64,000 nucleotides of DNA, taken from the NCBI RefSeq assembly GCF_028595325.1, contig NZ_JAQQXR010000001.1, positions 186,001 to 250,000 on the forward strand, written 5' to 3'. The notes beneath the pieces were generated by a model. That model did no database searches and was not told where the DNA came from. It saw only the letters and a list, made by a program, of their open reading frames with translations. The stretch is from Janthinobacterium fluminis (GTDB taxonomy: Bacteria > Pseudomonadota > Gammaproteobacteria > Burkholderiales > Burkholderiaceae_D). This document shows, one piece after another, positions 17,969-28,107 of this stretch. A program made the position numbers and the translations under genes. Position 1 is the stretch's first letter, and each line of letters starts with the position of its first letter.

Positions 17969-19753
17969 TCAGGCGCTTTTTTGCGCCGCCACCCAGCCCT
18001 TGATGCGCGCTTCCAGCAAGTCCATCGGCAGGGCGCCCGCGCCCAGCACCTGGTCGTGGAAGTCGCGTATGTCGAACTTCTCGCCCAGCTCGGCCTTGGC
18101 GTAGGCGCGCAGCTCCAGTATCTTCAACTGGCCGATCTTGTAGCCCAACGCCTGGCCCGGCCAGACGATGTAGCGGTCGGTTTCGCTTTGCACGTCCACT
18201 TCCTCGATGCCGGAATGGTCGTGGAAGTAGTCGACCACTTGCTGGCGGTTCCATTTCTTGTAGTGCAGGCCGGTGTCGACGACGAGGCGGATGGCGCGCA
18301 GCATTTCATCCTGCAGGTGGCCGTAGTAGCTGTACGGATCCTTATAGAAACCCAGCTCCTCGCCCAGGCGTTCGGCATACAACGCCCAGCCTTCGACGTA
18401 GGCCGTGTAGTGGCTTTGCTGGCGGAACGGCGGCAGGCCGTCGAGCTCCTGGGCGATGGCGATCTGCATGTGGTGGCCCGGCACGCCTTCGTGCAGCGCC
18501 GTCGTTTCGATGCTGATCGTCATGCGTTTGGCGAAGTCGCCCGTGTTGACCATGACGCGGCCGGGACGCGAGCCGTCCGGCGTGCCCTGGTTGTAGGACG
18601 CGGCCGCCGCCTCCTTCTCGCGGAAGGCTTCGACGGCGGCGATCTTGACCTTGCCCTTGGGCAGAATGCCGAATTGCTGCGGCAGCTTCTGGTACATCTG
18701 CTCCGTGTACTTGCCGTACAGGTCGAGCATTTCCTGGCCCGACTTCGGATGCACGGCCGGGTTCTTGTCCAGGCTGGCGTTGAAGCTCTTCAGGTCGGCG
18801 AAGCCGAGCCTGGTCGCCACGCCCAGCATCTGCCCTTCGATGCGTTGCACCTCGGCCAGGCCGAGCTGGTGGATTTGCTCGGGCGTCTGCTCGGTCGTCG
18901 TCGACGCCTTGGCGCGGAAGCTGTAGCGCGCGGCGCCGTCCGGCAGCGACCACAGGCCGACGTCCTTGCGGCCGTGCGGCAGGTATGTGGTGCGCACGAA
19001 GGCGGAGAATTTGCGGTAGCTGGGCGCGACGTCGCGCGCGATGGCGCCCAGCACGGCGGCGCGCAGGCGCGCCTTGTCGGCCGCCGAGAAGCTGGCCGGG
19101 AATTGCTTGAGCGGCTCGGCGAACGGCGACGCGGCCGGCTTCATCGCGGCGATGCCGGCGCTTTGGCGGGCGATGGCGGGGATCAGGAATTGCGGCGGCA
19201 TCAGGCCGTCGCGCATGCCCTTGCGCATCTGCACGACGGTGTCGTCGAAGGCGCGCGGCAACTGGCGCAGCCGGGCCACGTAGTCCTCGTAGTCCTTGAC
19301 GGTGTCGAAGGCCAGCGAGGACACCAGTTGCGGCATGTCGAGGTGGATGCCGGAATTTTGCAGCACCGGCATTTCCCATTCCTTGAAGCGGGCGCCGGCC
19401 ACGTTCTGGCGCAGCGTGCGCAGCATCAAATCCTTGTTGATCTGTTCCTGCGCCGGGAAGCCGCTGCTGTCGATCGCCTCGAAGCGCGCCAGGAAGGCGG
19501 CGTTGGCGCGCAGGTCGGCGTCGATGGCGCTCTGGGAAAAGTCCGTCAGGCGGTCGTTGTAGCGCTTGTCGCCGATGATGGAGGCCAGCTCGGGATTGTT
19601 GCGCAAATTGTATTCCCACTGTTCCTGTATCAGGCTGGCCAATGCCTTGCGCCGGCCGTCGAGGTCGGGCGCGATGTCGCCGCCGGCGTGGGCCAGCCCC
19701 ATCAGGAGCGACAGGAGCAGCGCGGCGGCGCCGGCGCGGGGGGAAAGTTTCAT
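17969..19753 (-). CDS. DUF885 family exported protein, probable metallo-hydrolase
   Basis: A 594-residue protein with a signal peptide (MKLSPRAGAAALLLSLLMG...AHA). It belongs to DUF885, with the characteristic HEGVPGHHMQ motif near residue 418. This is a zinc-binding HExxH-like arrangement, followed by the EGWALYAERLG block carrying a candidate third ligand. DUF885 proteins are thought to be periplasmic carboxypeptidase-like peptidases; activity here is inferred. The ATG at 19753 gives the signal peptide directly; the frame opens further upstream without one. No obvious operon partner. Confidence 0.85.
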   Translation of the reverse strand: MKLSPRAGAAALLLSLLMGLAHAGGDIAPDLDGRRKALASLIQEQWEYNLRNNPELASIIGDKRYNDRLTDFSQSAIDADLRANAAFLARFEAIDSSGFPAQEQINKDLMLRTLRQNVAGARFKEWEMPVLQNSGIHLDMPQLVSSLAFDTVKDYEDYVARLRQLPRAFDDTVVQMRKGMRDGLMPPQFLIPAIARQSAGIAAMKPAASPFAEPLKQFPASFSAADKARLRAAVLGAIARDVAPSYRKFSAFVRTTYLPHGRKDVGLWSLPDGAARYSFRAKASTTTEQTPEQIHQLGLAEVQRIEGQMLGVATRLGFADLKSFNASLDKNPAVHPKSGQEMLDLYGKYTEQMYQKLPQQFGILPKGKVKIAAVEAFREKEAAAASYNQGTPDGSRPGRVMVNTGDFAKRMTISIETTALHEGVPGHHMQIAIAQELDGLPPFRQQSHYTAYVEGWALYAERLGEELGFYKDPYSYYGHLQDEMLRAIRLVVDTGLHYKKWNRQQVVDYFHDHSGIEEVDVQSETDRYIVWPGQALGYKIGQLKILELRAYAKAELGEKFDIRDFHDQVLGAGALPMDLLEARIKGWVAAQKSA

Positions 19754-19917
19754 TGCGGTCCTTATATTTTTTATGGAGTGGGGGAGGATCGCACTATAGG
19801 GGGCGGCGCGCGCGCCGGCGCCGCCAATGTGATGAATTGCAAAATTAAAGGAATGAAATGCAAACAGGCGTGATAGGCGCGCGGCAAGCCACAGGGCGGG
19901 GCAAGCCCGCCCCCCGC

Positions 19918-20343
19918 TTACCTCCCCGCGTCTGCTTGCCGGCGCAGGCGCTCTTCCTGCAGCTTCAGGTCGGGCGTCAGCGCGGCGCCGAAGTCTTCCG
20001 TCTCGAAGACCTGGCGGATTTCGATCTCCGCCTCGCCCTCCATCGGATTCGGACAGCGCTTGACCCACTCGATCGCTTCCTCCTTCGACTTGACCTTGAT
20101 CAGCCAGAAGCCGGCAACCAAGCTCTTGGTGTCGGCGAAAGGGCCGTCGACGACGCTGCGGCCGGCCGCGGAAAATATCACGCGCGCGCCCTTGGCGCTG
20201 GGATGCAGGCCCTCGCCCGCCAACAAGACGCCGGCCTTGGCCAGCTCCTCGTTGTAATTGCCCATATCGGTCAATAATTTTTCGCTCGGCATGACGCCGG
20301 CCTCCGATTGCGGGCTGGCTTTAACGATCAGCATGAATCGCAT
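19918..20343 (-). CDS. YCII-related (DGPF domain) protein
   Basis: A 141-residue protein with the YCII/DGPF ferredoxin-like fold: MRFMLIVKASPQSEAG start, SVVDGPFADTKSLVAGFWLI with the DGPF motif at the centre, and SKEEAIEWVKRCPNP. The family is widespread, sometimes fused or adjacent to ECF sigma factors, with no settled reaction. The start at 20343 lies 11 bp after the end of the VOC gene on the same strand, so the two form an operon; that pairing (PhnB-like with DGPF) is common. Confidence 0.88.
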   Translation of the reverse strand: MRFMLIVKASPQSEAGVMPSEKLLTDMGNYNEELAKAGVLLAGEGLHPSAKGARVIFSAAGRSVVDGPFADTKSLVAGFWLIKVKSKEEAIEWVKRCPNPMEGEAEIEIRQVFETEDFGAALTPDLKLQEERLRRQADAGR

Positions 20344-20354
20344 CGCCGCCTCCG

Positions 20355-20837
20355 TCAAGCCTTCGCCGCGTCGGAGCAGCCTTGCTTGGCGGCCTGCTGC
20401 ATTTCCTCGGGGCTCACATCGCGGATGTGGGTGGCGATCGACCACTGGTGGCCGAACGGGTCTTCGACGACGCCATAGCGGTCGCCCCAGAACATGTCCT
20501 GCATCGGCATCTTGACGGTGGCGCCGGCCTCCAGCGCCTTGGCGAAAACGGCGTCGGCGTTTTCCACATACAGGTGGATGGTCACGGGCGAGCCCTTCAG
20601 CGTTTTCGGCCCGAAGCTATGCCATTGCGGAAATTCGTCAACCAGCATCACCGTTGAATCGCCGATGCGCACCATTGCGTGCATCAATTTGCCGTCGGGG
20701 CCGGCCATGCGCCCCTCTTCGACGGCGCCAAACGCCCGCTTGTAGAAGGCGATGGCGTCGGAGGCGCCGTCGCAAACCAGGTGCGGGGTGATCGAGTGCA
20801 TACCTTCGGGAATGGCTTTCACTTGTGCTTCGGTCAT
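20355..20837 (-). CDS. VOC (glyoxalase/PhnB-like) family protein
   Basis: A 160-residue vicinal-oxygen-chelate fold protein: ITPHLVCDGASDAIAFYKRA at the N-terminus, HAMVRIGDSTVMLVDE mid-protein and the C-terminal WGDRYGVVEDPFGHQWSIAT repeat typical of PhnB-like proteins. The metal and substrate are unknown. The start ATG at 20837 is preceded by GGAGAAC; the frame opens further upstream. First gene of a two-gene operon with the DGPF protein. Confidence 0.88.
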   Translation of the reverse strand: MTEAQVKAIPEGMHSITPHLVCDGASDAIAFYKRAFGAVEEGRMAGPDGKLMHAMVRIGDSTVMLVDEFPQWHSFGPKTLKGSPVTIHLYVENADAVFAKALEAGATVKMPMQDMFWGDRYGVVEDPFGHQWSIATHIRDVSPEEMQQAAKQGCSDAAKA

Positions 20838-20957
20838 GGTGTTCTCCTGTCGAGTTAAAGGGAAACGTCTTTTCCATGCCCGTGGCCGGCTGAACGTCAA
20901 AAAATCAGTCGCAGGGGCATAATGGCGGTACTACGAGCTACTTCTACATCATTCAAC

Positions 20958-22028
20958 ATGTCAAAATTGATACAGGGCCTATTGTGCGCTTTTTTTGTCG
21001 CCGCGTCGTCGCCTGCGACGGCAACCGTGACGGCGCAGGCGGAAGCCCGCGCCGGCGTCTGGACGGGCAGCCTCGGCGGCCAGAAAATCGTCGCCTGCTT
21101 CTCCCGCTCGGGCGAAGCCGCCTATTACTATGTGAAGCATTTCCGGAACATCGACTTGAACGGCGCCGATGACGGCAGCGCGGCCTGGACCGAGGGCCGC
21201 GACTACGAGGCGACCGGCCGTTGGCAGTTGCGCAGCGTCGCGCCGGAGCGCATGGAGGGCGACTGGTCCGAGGTGAAGGGCAAGCGCACCTTGCCGATCT
21301 TATTGAGCCGCGGCTACGCCGACAAGGCCGGCAACGGCACTTGCAGCATGCGCGACAACGCGCTGTCGGCGGCGTTCAACGGCCCGCGCCTGGACGCACA
21401 AAAGATTGTCCGCAAAGCGGCCGTGTTTCAGCGGCGCCCGTATGTGAAGCTGTCGACGCTGGAGGGCGCGATCGAGGGGCTGGCGCTGGCGGAAACGGCG
21501 CCGCGCACGGGCGCCGTCAATCAAGTGCTGGCTCAGTTGCTGAGCGCCGCGATGCAACGCTATTTCGAGTGTTCGGGGCCGAACCACGACTACAACTCGG
21601 GCTCGACCATCACGTTCTGGAGCAAGGACTGGTTGTCGATCGACGAGTCGTATGAAGGCTATTGCGGCGGCGCCTACCCCTTCCACGGCGTCCATAAGCG
21701 CAGCATCGACCTGGCCAGCGGCAAGGAGGTCGACCTGTGGAGTTTCTTCAAGCACTACAACAAGGACGGCTCGGCGGTGCCGCCGGACCTGCAAAAAGTC
21801 ATCCTCGGCGGCGAGGGCGCCGACACCACGGATAGCGACTGCGGCCCCATGCTGCTCGAAGAGCGCTACTTCCAGGCGGCGCTGGGCGAGAAGGGCATGG
21901 TGTTCTCGACGACCTTCCCGCATGTGGCCCAGGCGTGCGACATGGACATCACCGTGCCTTACGCCAGATTGCAGCCCTTCCTGACCGAGCCGGGCAGGGC
22001 GGCCTTGAGCAAGGTGCGCGCGCGCTGA
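20958..22028 (+). CDS. Exported protein of unknown function, possibly DUF3298-like C-terminus
   Basis: A 356-residue protein with a signal peptide (MSKLIQGLLCAFFVAASSPA). The N-terminal half has a GVWTGSLGGQKIVACFSRSG beta-type domain. The C-terminal half contains DESYEGYCGGAYPFHG then SIDLASGKEVDLWSFF. This recalls the GGAH...DLxTGkxixLxDLF pattern of DUF3298/RsiV-type domains, but I do not recognise the family with confidence. Cysteines are scattered in pairs, as expected for a periplasmic protein. ATG 20958 gives the signal peptide. A strong terminator follows it. Confidence 0.7.
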   Translation: MSKLIQGLLCAFFVAASSPATATVTAQAEARAGVWTGSLGGQKIVACFSRSGEAAYYYVKHFRNIDLNGADDGSAAWTEGRDYEATGRWQLRSVAPERMEGDWSEVKGKRTLPILLSRGYADKAGNGTCSMRDNALSAAFNGPRLDAQKIVRKAAVFQRRPYVKLSTLEGAIEGLALAETAPRTGAVNQVLAQLLSAAMQRYFECSGPNHDYNSGSTITFWSKDWLSIDESYEGYCGGAYPFHGVHKRSIDLASGKEVDLWSFFKHYNKDGSAVPPDLQKVILGGEGADTTDSDCGPMLLEERYFQAALGEKGMVFSTTFPHVAQACDMDITVPYARLQPFLTEPGRAALSKVRAR

Positions 22029-22035
22029 GGCGCAA

Positions 22036-22060
22036 GCCCGGGGCTGGCCCCGGGTTTTTA
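22036..22060 (+). terminator. Intrinsic terminator
   Basis: CCCGGG and CCCGGG arms around GCTGGC (which can extend the stem), followed by five T, start 9 bp after the stop at 22028. A standard rho-independent terminator for the preceding gene. Confidence 0.8.
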
Positions 22061-22165
22061 TCCCAGCCCCATCCCCTGCTTTATACTGTCGGCATTCACC
22101 GGCGCGGCGCCGGCCGTTGCGCGCGCCGCCCGCCAGTTTCACTCTCTCGAACGCTAAGGCCCGCT

Positions 22166-23416
<1,251 letters not shown>

Positions 23417-23475
23417 GGCCATGCAATGAAGTGATGTTTATAATCGCCGGAATATCAATATTCGTGAGTAGGCAA

Positions 23476-23913
23476 ATGGCGAAGCGATTTCTTTTAGCGG
23501 CATTGCTGGGCCTCGCGCTGGCGGGCTGCGGCTCCATGGACAAGAGGGATGCCGGCGGCGGGCCGGCCGGCGCCTGGTTCAATCCGCCGGCCGAATTTCC
23601 CGGCATTTGCATGACCCTGGCGCCTGGCGGCGAACTGCGCTTTGCCGGCGGCTTCACTTTCTATCATCCATCGCGCTGGTCCTACGACAGCGCCCGCTCG
23701 GAACTGCGCATCGAGCTGGGCGGCACCATCGCATCCCCGGCCGAATCCGCCAACTACCAGCTCGAACACCACCAAGGCAATTTGTTGCGGGTCGAAGCGG
23801 CGAAGCGGGCGCTGGTCTACCGCGTCACGGCATCGACCGAGTCGATTCAACTGGGCGGCTTCGTGTTCTACCGCAACCTTGCCTGCGAGACGGGCAAGGC
23901 GGCGCAGCGCTGA
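23476..23913 (+). CDS. Small lipoprotein, unknown function
   Basis: A 145-residue lipoprotein: MAKRFLLAALLGLALAGC contains a lipobox LAGC, with acylated Cys-18. The rest is a beta-rich domain (ELRFAGGFTFYHPSRW and SIQLGGFVFYRNLAC) with no family I can name. The start at 23476 gives the signal sequence directly. A palindromic repeat follows 17 bp after the stop and may act in its 3' end. Confidence 0.7.
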   Translation: MAKRFLLAALLGLALAGCGSMDKRDAGGGPAGAWFNPPAEFPGICMTLAPGGELRFAGGFTFYHPSRWSYDSARSELRIELGGTIASPAESANYQLEHHQGNLLRVEAAKRALVYRVTASTESIQLGGFVFYRNLACETGKAAQR

Positions 23914-23930
23914 GCCGCCGGGATATGCTC

Positions 23931-23985
23931 GGGGACAGACCACGATTTTCGAGAAATTATTTCTCGAAAATCGTGGTCTGTCCCC
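23931..23985. repeat. 55-bp intergenic palindrome, copy 2 (perfect)
   Basis: All 27 positions of the two arms (23931-23957, 23959-23985) pair around a central T. Same family as the elements at 6931 and 28053. It lies between two same-strand lipoprotein genes. Confidence 0.9.
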
Positions 23986-24103
23986 GGCTTTCACGTATGC
24001 TGTGATGCACCCGACGGCGGCGTTCGTCCGCTTGCGCGGGTTGCAGGGCTATTTGAATCATGACTGTCTCACTTTCACACTACCCACCTGAAGGAGAGTT
24101 TCC

Positions 24104-24586
24104 ATGAAGCTAGCGAGTGTTGTGGTTTTGGCCGTCGCGTTAACGGGATGCGCGATCAATCAGGGCATGCCGGACAATATGCAGGCAGCACGCAGCGGCA
24201 GTTGCAAAGCCACGTCGGAGCAAGAGGTCGCGGCTTTGTTCGACCGCTGGAATCAGTCGTTGCAAACCGGCGATCCCCACAAGGTGGTCGCCAACTATGC
24301 GCAGCGCTCCATTCTGCTGCCCACGGTGTCGAATCAGCCGCGTCTGACGCCGGCCGAGAAAGAGGATTATTTCCACCATTTCCTGGAAAACCGTCCCTCG
24401 GGCAAGATCGACATGCGCTTCATTGACATCGGCTGCAACGTCGCCGTGGACGCCGGGCTGTATACGTTTGCCTTCGCCAAAACGGGGGCTTCCGTCAGCG
24501 CCCGCTATACCTATACTTATCGCTGGGATGGCAGGCAGTGGCTGATTACCAGCCACCATTCGTCGGCCATGCCGGAGAAGAAGTAG
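24104..24586 (+). CDS. SnoaL-like/SgcJ-EcaC fold lipoprotein
   Basis: A 160-residue lipoprotein (MKLASVVVLAVALTGC, lipobox LTGC, Cys-16) with a strong AAGGAGAG ribosome site. The mature domain resembles the NTF2/SnoaL-like SgcJ/EcaC group: SEQEVAALFDRWNQSLQTGD, then VVANYAQRSILLPTVSN, and the C-terminal YTYTYRWDGRQWLITSHHSS strand pair. Members often have no known activity despite an oxidoreductase label. Here the lipid anchor suggests a periplasmic binding or adaptor role; that is inference. Confidence 0.8.
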   Translation: MKLASVVVLAVALTGCAINQGMPDNMQAARSGSCKATSEQEVAALFDRWNQSLQTGDPHKVVANYAQRSILLPTVSNQPRLTPAEKEDYFHHFLENRPSGKIDMRFIDIGCNVAVDAGLYTFAFAKTGASVSARYTYTYRWDGRQWLITSHHSSAMPEKK

Positions 24587-24592
24587 CGGCCC

Positions 24593-25270
24593 TTAGCCGG
24601 GGTCTTTCCCTTCGACGAGGTCGATGCGCCGGCGGATGCGCCCGGCCTCTGCCGCGTCGCCGGCTTTGTCGGCGCGCATGGCTTGCACGCCCAGCCACGC
24701 CAGCAGCGGCCGCCGCCAGCCTTGCGCCGAGGCCGTCTCTACGGCCGTGGCCAGCAGCGCCGGGCTGGCGCGTCCGGTGCGCATCAGCACGCCCGCCGCC
24801 ACCAGTTGCGCCAGCGGGTCGGCGATGCCGGCCACGGCGGCGGCCGCCGCCGTGTCGGAGGTGGCGCCGGCCACGCCGCGGTGCGCCTGCGGCAGCAAGG
24901 CGATTTCCTCGGGTTTCGCCGCGCCAACCAGATAGGCGGCGTAGGCGCGCTCCGGCGCCGCCGCGTCCTTGCGCAGCCGCTCGAAACGCGCGCATTCATT
25001 GAACACGAGGCTGGCCGCGCGGGTGGCGCAGCGCACCAGCTCCAGGCGCGCCACAAGCTCGATTTTGCCGGTGGCGGCGATCTGCTCGCGGGCGCGCTGG
25101 TACTCGGCCGCCTCGACCCGCTCGTTGCCGCCCAGATAAGCCGCCTGGAAACGCTCGATGGCGCTTTGCGCGTTCATTTTCCAGTCGGGCACGGGCGGGC
25201 CGCCGGCGCAGGCGGCCAGGGCGGCGAGCAGGCAGGCCGCCAACAGGCGGCGGGGCAGGGTGGCGCTCAT
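24593..25270 (-). CDS. Lipoprotein at the end of the MCE transport operon
   Basis: A 225-residue lipoprotein with lipobox AAC (LLAALAACAGGPP) and an alpha-helical mature part (SAIERFQAAYLGGNERVEAA, then AREQIAATGKIELVARLELV). I do not recognise the family. It does not look like the usual PqiC/DUF330 auxiliary lipoprotein of MCE systems. Its start overlaps the mlaD-like stop (ATGA), so it is co-translated and likely a partner of that system. It is convergent with the SnoaL-like lipoprotein. Confidence 0.75.
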   Translation of the reverse strand: MSATLPRRLLAACLLAALAACAGGPPVPDWKMNAQSAIERFQAAYLGGNERVEAAEYQRAREQIAATGKIELVARLELVRCATRAASLVFNECARFERLRKDAAAPERAYAAYLVGAAKPEEIALLPQAHRGVAGATSDTAAAAAVAGIADPLAQLVAAGVLMRTGRASPALLATAVETASAQGWRRPLLAWLGVQAMRADKAGDAAEAGRIRRRIDLVEGKDPG

Positions 25271-26238
25271 GGCAGTTTGATCTCCGGCTCGCGTTTGAAT
25301 GGCCATTTGCGGTTGATTTCGTTGACCAGTTGCTCGACCTTGCGCAGATTGCTTTCGACGTCGGCGCGCAGCGGCGCCAGGTCGGCCGTGGCGGCCTTGG
25401 CGTTGGCGCCGACGGCTTGCGCCTCGACCAGCACGGCGTCGAGTTTCTTCAGGCTGCCGCGGGTGTCGGCCAGCAGCGCGTTCAGTTGCACCACGGTGGC
25501 CTGGGCGTCGGTCATGATGCCGCCCCGGCCGAAGACGCGGCTGTCGGCATTGCCGATCAGGCTGTCGGTCTTGAGCAGCAGCGCGTTGGCGCGCGCCAGC
25601 AGCTGTTGCGAATTCTTGTCGTCGCCGGCGATCAGCCCCATCGCGCCGGCCGGGCCGTTGAGTTTTCCCGTCACGCCCTGGACGTTGCGCAGCGTCAGGT
25701 CGAGCGGGGATTCGGCGCCCGTCAGCGCCGTCAGGTTTTGCAGCAATTCCTTGGCGGCGGCCAGCAGGCGCGGGATTTCCGCGCCGGCGTCGCCGACCAG
25801 CAGGGGGCGCGCGGCGCCGTCCGGCAGCGCCGGGTCGTCGGGGATGCCGGTGAAGGCGCGCAGCTTGGCGCCGCCGACGAGGCCGCGCTCGAGCGTGAAG
25901 ATGCTGGTGCTGCGCAGCCAGTGGGCCTCCGAGCGCGGCACGTCGACGACGACGCGGGCCTTGCCGTCGGCGCCCAGTTCGATGCGGCGCACGCGCCCGA
26001 CCGGGAAGCCGGAGAAGGTGACGTCCATGCCGACGACGACGCCGTCGGAGTCCTCGGCCAGCAGCACCAGTTGCTGCGTCGCCTCGAAGGCGCCGCGGGC
26101 GTACATCAGGTACAGCACGGAGCCGCTGACGAGTACGAACATCAGCACCAGCAGCAGGGCGGCCTTGAATTCGGCGTTGCGCACCGGCGGGGCGCTGGGC
26201 AGCGGCGCGTCGGCCGCGGTGGGGGTGGGTTCTGTCAT
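25267..26238 (-). CDS. MlaD-like MCE domain protein
   Basis: A 323-residue protein anchored by one N-terminal helix (about residues 25-47, ALLLVLMFVLVSGSVLYLMY). The MCE domain follows with DGVVVGMDVTFSGFPVGRVRRI, the classic entry strand. A long helical C-terminal region (residues about 155-310) resembles the extended tails of larger MCE proteins that span the periplasm. MlaD-type rings carry lipids between membranes. It is 15 bp behind the mlaE-like permease and overlaps the lipoprotein gene. Confidence 0.88.
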   Translation of the reverse strand: MTEPTPTAADAPLPSAPPVRNAEFKAALLLVLMFVLVSGSVLYLMYARGAFEATQQLVLLAEDSDGVVVGMDVTFSGFPVGRVRRIELGADGKARVVVDVPRSEAHWLRSTSIFTLERGLVGGAKLRAFTGIPDDPALPDGAARPLLVGDAGAEIPRLLAAAKELLQNLTALTGAESPLDLTLRNVQGVTGKLNGPAGAMGLIAGDDKNSQQLLARANALLLKTDSLIGNADSRVFGRGGIMTDAQATVVQLNALLADTRGSLKKLDAVLVEAQAVGANAKAATADLAPLRADVESNLRKVEQLVNEINRKWPFKREPEIKLP

Positions 26239-26253
26239 GGGGCGTGTCGGCGA

Positions 26254-27069
26254 TTAGTAGTAGTTGCCCATCAGGGAGGCGATTTCAATGAGGAGGATGA
26301 CCGAGAACAGGCGCAGCATGTCGGACAGGCCGTGGGTGCCGGGCAGGCGCTGGCGGCGCCCGGCGGCGCCGTCGGCGTAGAAGGACGAGGCCATCGGGAT
26401 CAGGCCGACGGCGAAGCTGAAGAAGCCGATCTTCAGCGCCAGGATCAGCGACACGGCCGGGTTGAAGACCTGGCCGACGACGCGGGTGTAGCCTTGCAGC
26501 GCCCATGGCGTGAAGCCGTAGATGCTCAGGTAGGCCAGCACCAGCGTCAGCACGCAGCTGACGGCGGCCAGCATCCACACGGCGAAGACGCCGGCGGCCA
26601 CGCGCGGGAAGAATTCGCGGTGCAGCAGGTCGGCGCCCTGGCGCTGCAGGGCGTCGAGGGCGCCGCTGGCGCGCATCTGGGCGAACTCGATGCCGTCGGG
26701 CAGGGTGATGCGCAGCGCGACGAACAGCGCCGCCGTCAGCGGTATCAGTTCCAGCACCAGCACGCGCACCACCATTTCCAGCGCATAGCGCGACAGGCCG
26801 TAGCTGAGGGCGGTGACGACGACGATGCGGATCAGCACCAGGCTGATGAGGGCCGACAGCACGGTGAACCACATCAGGTTGGGCGCGGTGGCGAGCACCA
26901 GCTGGCGCGCCAGCGCCGGGCGCCCGGCGCGGCCGTAGGTGGACGGCGACAGCGCCAGCGAGAAGATCAGGACGGCGAAATGGAGCAGGCGCCACCAGCC
27001 CCGCAACCACGCCATGGCGGAGCGGTGCAGGCGGCGCAGAACGGAAAATAGCATTGCTTGTGAAATCAT
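26254..27069 (-). CDS. MlaE-like ABC permease
   Basis: A 271-residue permease of the MlaE/YrbE family with about five membrane segments. Family landmarks include [20 protein letters not shown], the coupling-helix-like [18 protein letters not shown] and [15 protein letters not shown]. With MlaD it should form a lipid transporter in the inner membrane. The cognate ATPase (MlaF-like), usually adjacent, is absent here: the permease is followed directly by mlaD, and ribB lies 37 bp upstream on the same strand. Confidence 0.87.
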   Translation of the reverse strand: MISQAMLFSVLRRLHRSAMAWLRGWWRLLHFAVLIFSLALSPSTYGRAGRPALARQLVLATAPNLMWFTVLSALISLVLIRIVVVTALSYGLSRYALEMVVRVLVLELIPLTAALFVALRITLPDGIEFAQMRASGALDALQRQGADLLHREFFPRVAAGVFAVWMLAAVSCVLTLVLAYLSIYGFTPWALQGYTRVVGQVFNPAVSLILALKIGFFSFAVGLIPMASSFYADGAAGRRQRLPGTHGLSDMLRLFSVILLIEIASLMGNYY

Positions 27070-27106
27070 CCGCTCATCTTAGCATCGGGCGGCCCGCGCC
27101 GCCGCT

Positions 27107-27754
27107 TCAGCCGGCCTGGCGCTGGCGCCACTCGATGATTTCGGCGATCGTCAGGATGGGCATGCCGTGCAGCTCGGCGAAGCGTTCGATGGCGTCGCCG
27201 CGCATCATGCTGCCGTCCGGGTTCATCAGCTCGCACAGCACGGCCGGCGGGTTCAGGCCGGCCAGCATGGCCAGGTCGACCGAGCCTTCCGTGTGGCCGG
27301 CCCGCGTCAGCACGCCGCCGGGCGCGGCGCGCAGCGGGAACACGTGGCCGGGGCGCACCAGGTGCTGCGGCTTGGCGTCCCTGGCGACGGCGGCGCGTAT
27401 CGTCGTCACGCGGTCGGCTGCCGAGACGCCGGTGGTGACGCCGTCGCGCGCCTCGATCGACACGGTGAACGGCGTGCCGTAGCGGCTGCCGTTCTCCGGC
27501 GCCATCGGCGGCAACTCCAGCGCGGCGACGGTGTCGGCCGGCAGGCACAGGCAGACGATGCCGCTGCACTCGCGGATCAGCAGGGCCATCGTCTCGACGG
27601 TGAGCTTGTCGGCGGCGATGATCAGGTCGGCTTCGTTTTCGCGGTCGAAATCGTCGAGCAGGATGACCGGGACACCGGCGCGCATGGCGGCCAGCGCCGC
27701 GTGCATGCGGCCGTCGAGGTCGTGGGAGATCAGGGTGTATTGATTGACTAACAT
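27107..27754 (-). CDS. ribB: 3,4-dihydroxy-2-butanone-4-phosphate synthase RibB
   Basis: A 215-residue enzyme converting ribulose 5-phosphate to the four-carbon riboflavin precursor. It carries the [16 protein letters not shown] metal/substrate loop, the CLCLPAD segment (the family Cys), [28 protein letters not shown] and [10 protein letters not shown] (metal His), ending in RHGI-like [10 protein letters not shown]. The length equals stand-alone RibB, with no GTP cyclohydrolase II domain. The ATG at 27754 has GAGGAG 8 nt upstream; the longer frame is riboswitch leader. It is controlled by the FMN riboswitch upstream. Confidence 0.95.
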   Translation of the reverse strand: MLVNQYTLISHDLDGRMHAALAAMRAGVPVILLDDFDRENEADLIIAADKLTVETMALLIRECSGIVCLCLPADTVAALELPPMAPENGSRYGTPFTVSIEARDGVTTGVSAADRVTTIRAAVARDAKPQHLVRPGHVFPLRAAPGGVLTRAGHTEGSVDLAMLAGLNPPAVLCELMNPDGSMMRGDAIERFAELHGMPILTIAEIIEWRQRQAG

Positions 27755-27851
27755 GTGAAACGCTCCTCGCATCATGGCGAAAAACGCTTCAGGGCAAGCG
27801 AACAGCCGCAATGAGCCGGGCCGATCGCTCGGCGCGGGACTGCGGATACCG

Positions 27852-27996
27852 CACATCTTCTTTCATCCGGACTATACCGTCGGCTCTGGAGTCACACCAG
27901 ATCTGCTGACCCCGCCGATTGCGCGGCGGGCGCTCGCGGGCTTGACCGTTGCCGGTCTTACCGCCGGTGGGGAATCGCACCCCGCCCCGAAGACGT
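27852..27996 (-). promoter_or_regulatory. FMN riboswitch (RFN element)
   Basis: Read on the minus strand, the conserved RFN blocks appear in order: GTCTTCGGGGCGGGG, ATTCCCCACCGGCGGTAAG, a variable GC hairpin, CAGATCTGGTGTGACTCCAG, GCCGACGGTATAGTCCGGAT and GAAAGAAGATG. These match the FMN aptamer core. The element ends 98 nt before the ribB start, leaving room for a switching stem. FMN binding should reduce ribB expression. Confidence 0.95.
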
Positions 27997-28052
27997 ATTG
28001 TGTTACCGGCAAAGTTGCCGGCGGCATTAGTGTAGCAGAGAAGCGCAAACTA

Positions 28053-28107
28053 GGGGACAGACCACGATTTCCGGGAAACTATTACCCGAAAATCGTGGTC
28101 TGTCCCC
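28053..28107. repeat. 55-bp intergenic palindrome, copy 3
   Basis: Arms 28053-28079 and 28081-28107 pair at 24 of 27 positions around a central T. The inner stem is changed on both sides (CGGG with CCCG) relative to copies 1 and 2, so pairing is kept. It sits between the divergent FMN riboswitch and the M16 protease gene, 57 bp from the riboswitch. Confidence 0.88.

Noticed and set aside
17703..18254. 183-codon frame spanning the toxin remnant
   Set aside because: Only its last third resembles the toxin, and the true toxin C-terminus is in another frame; the rest overlaps the DUF885 gene antiparallel or in the wrong frame.
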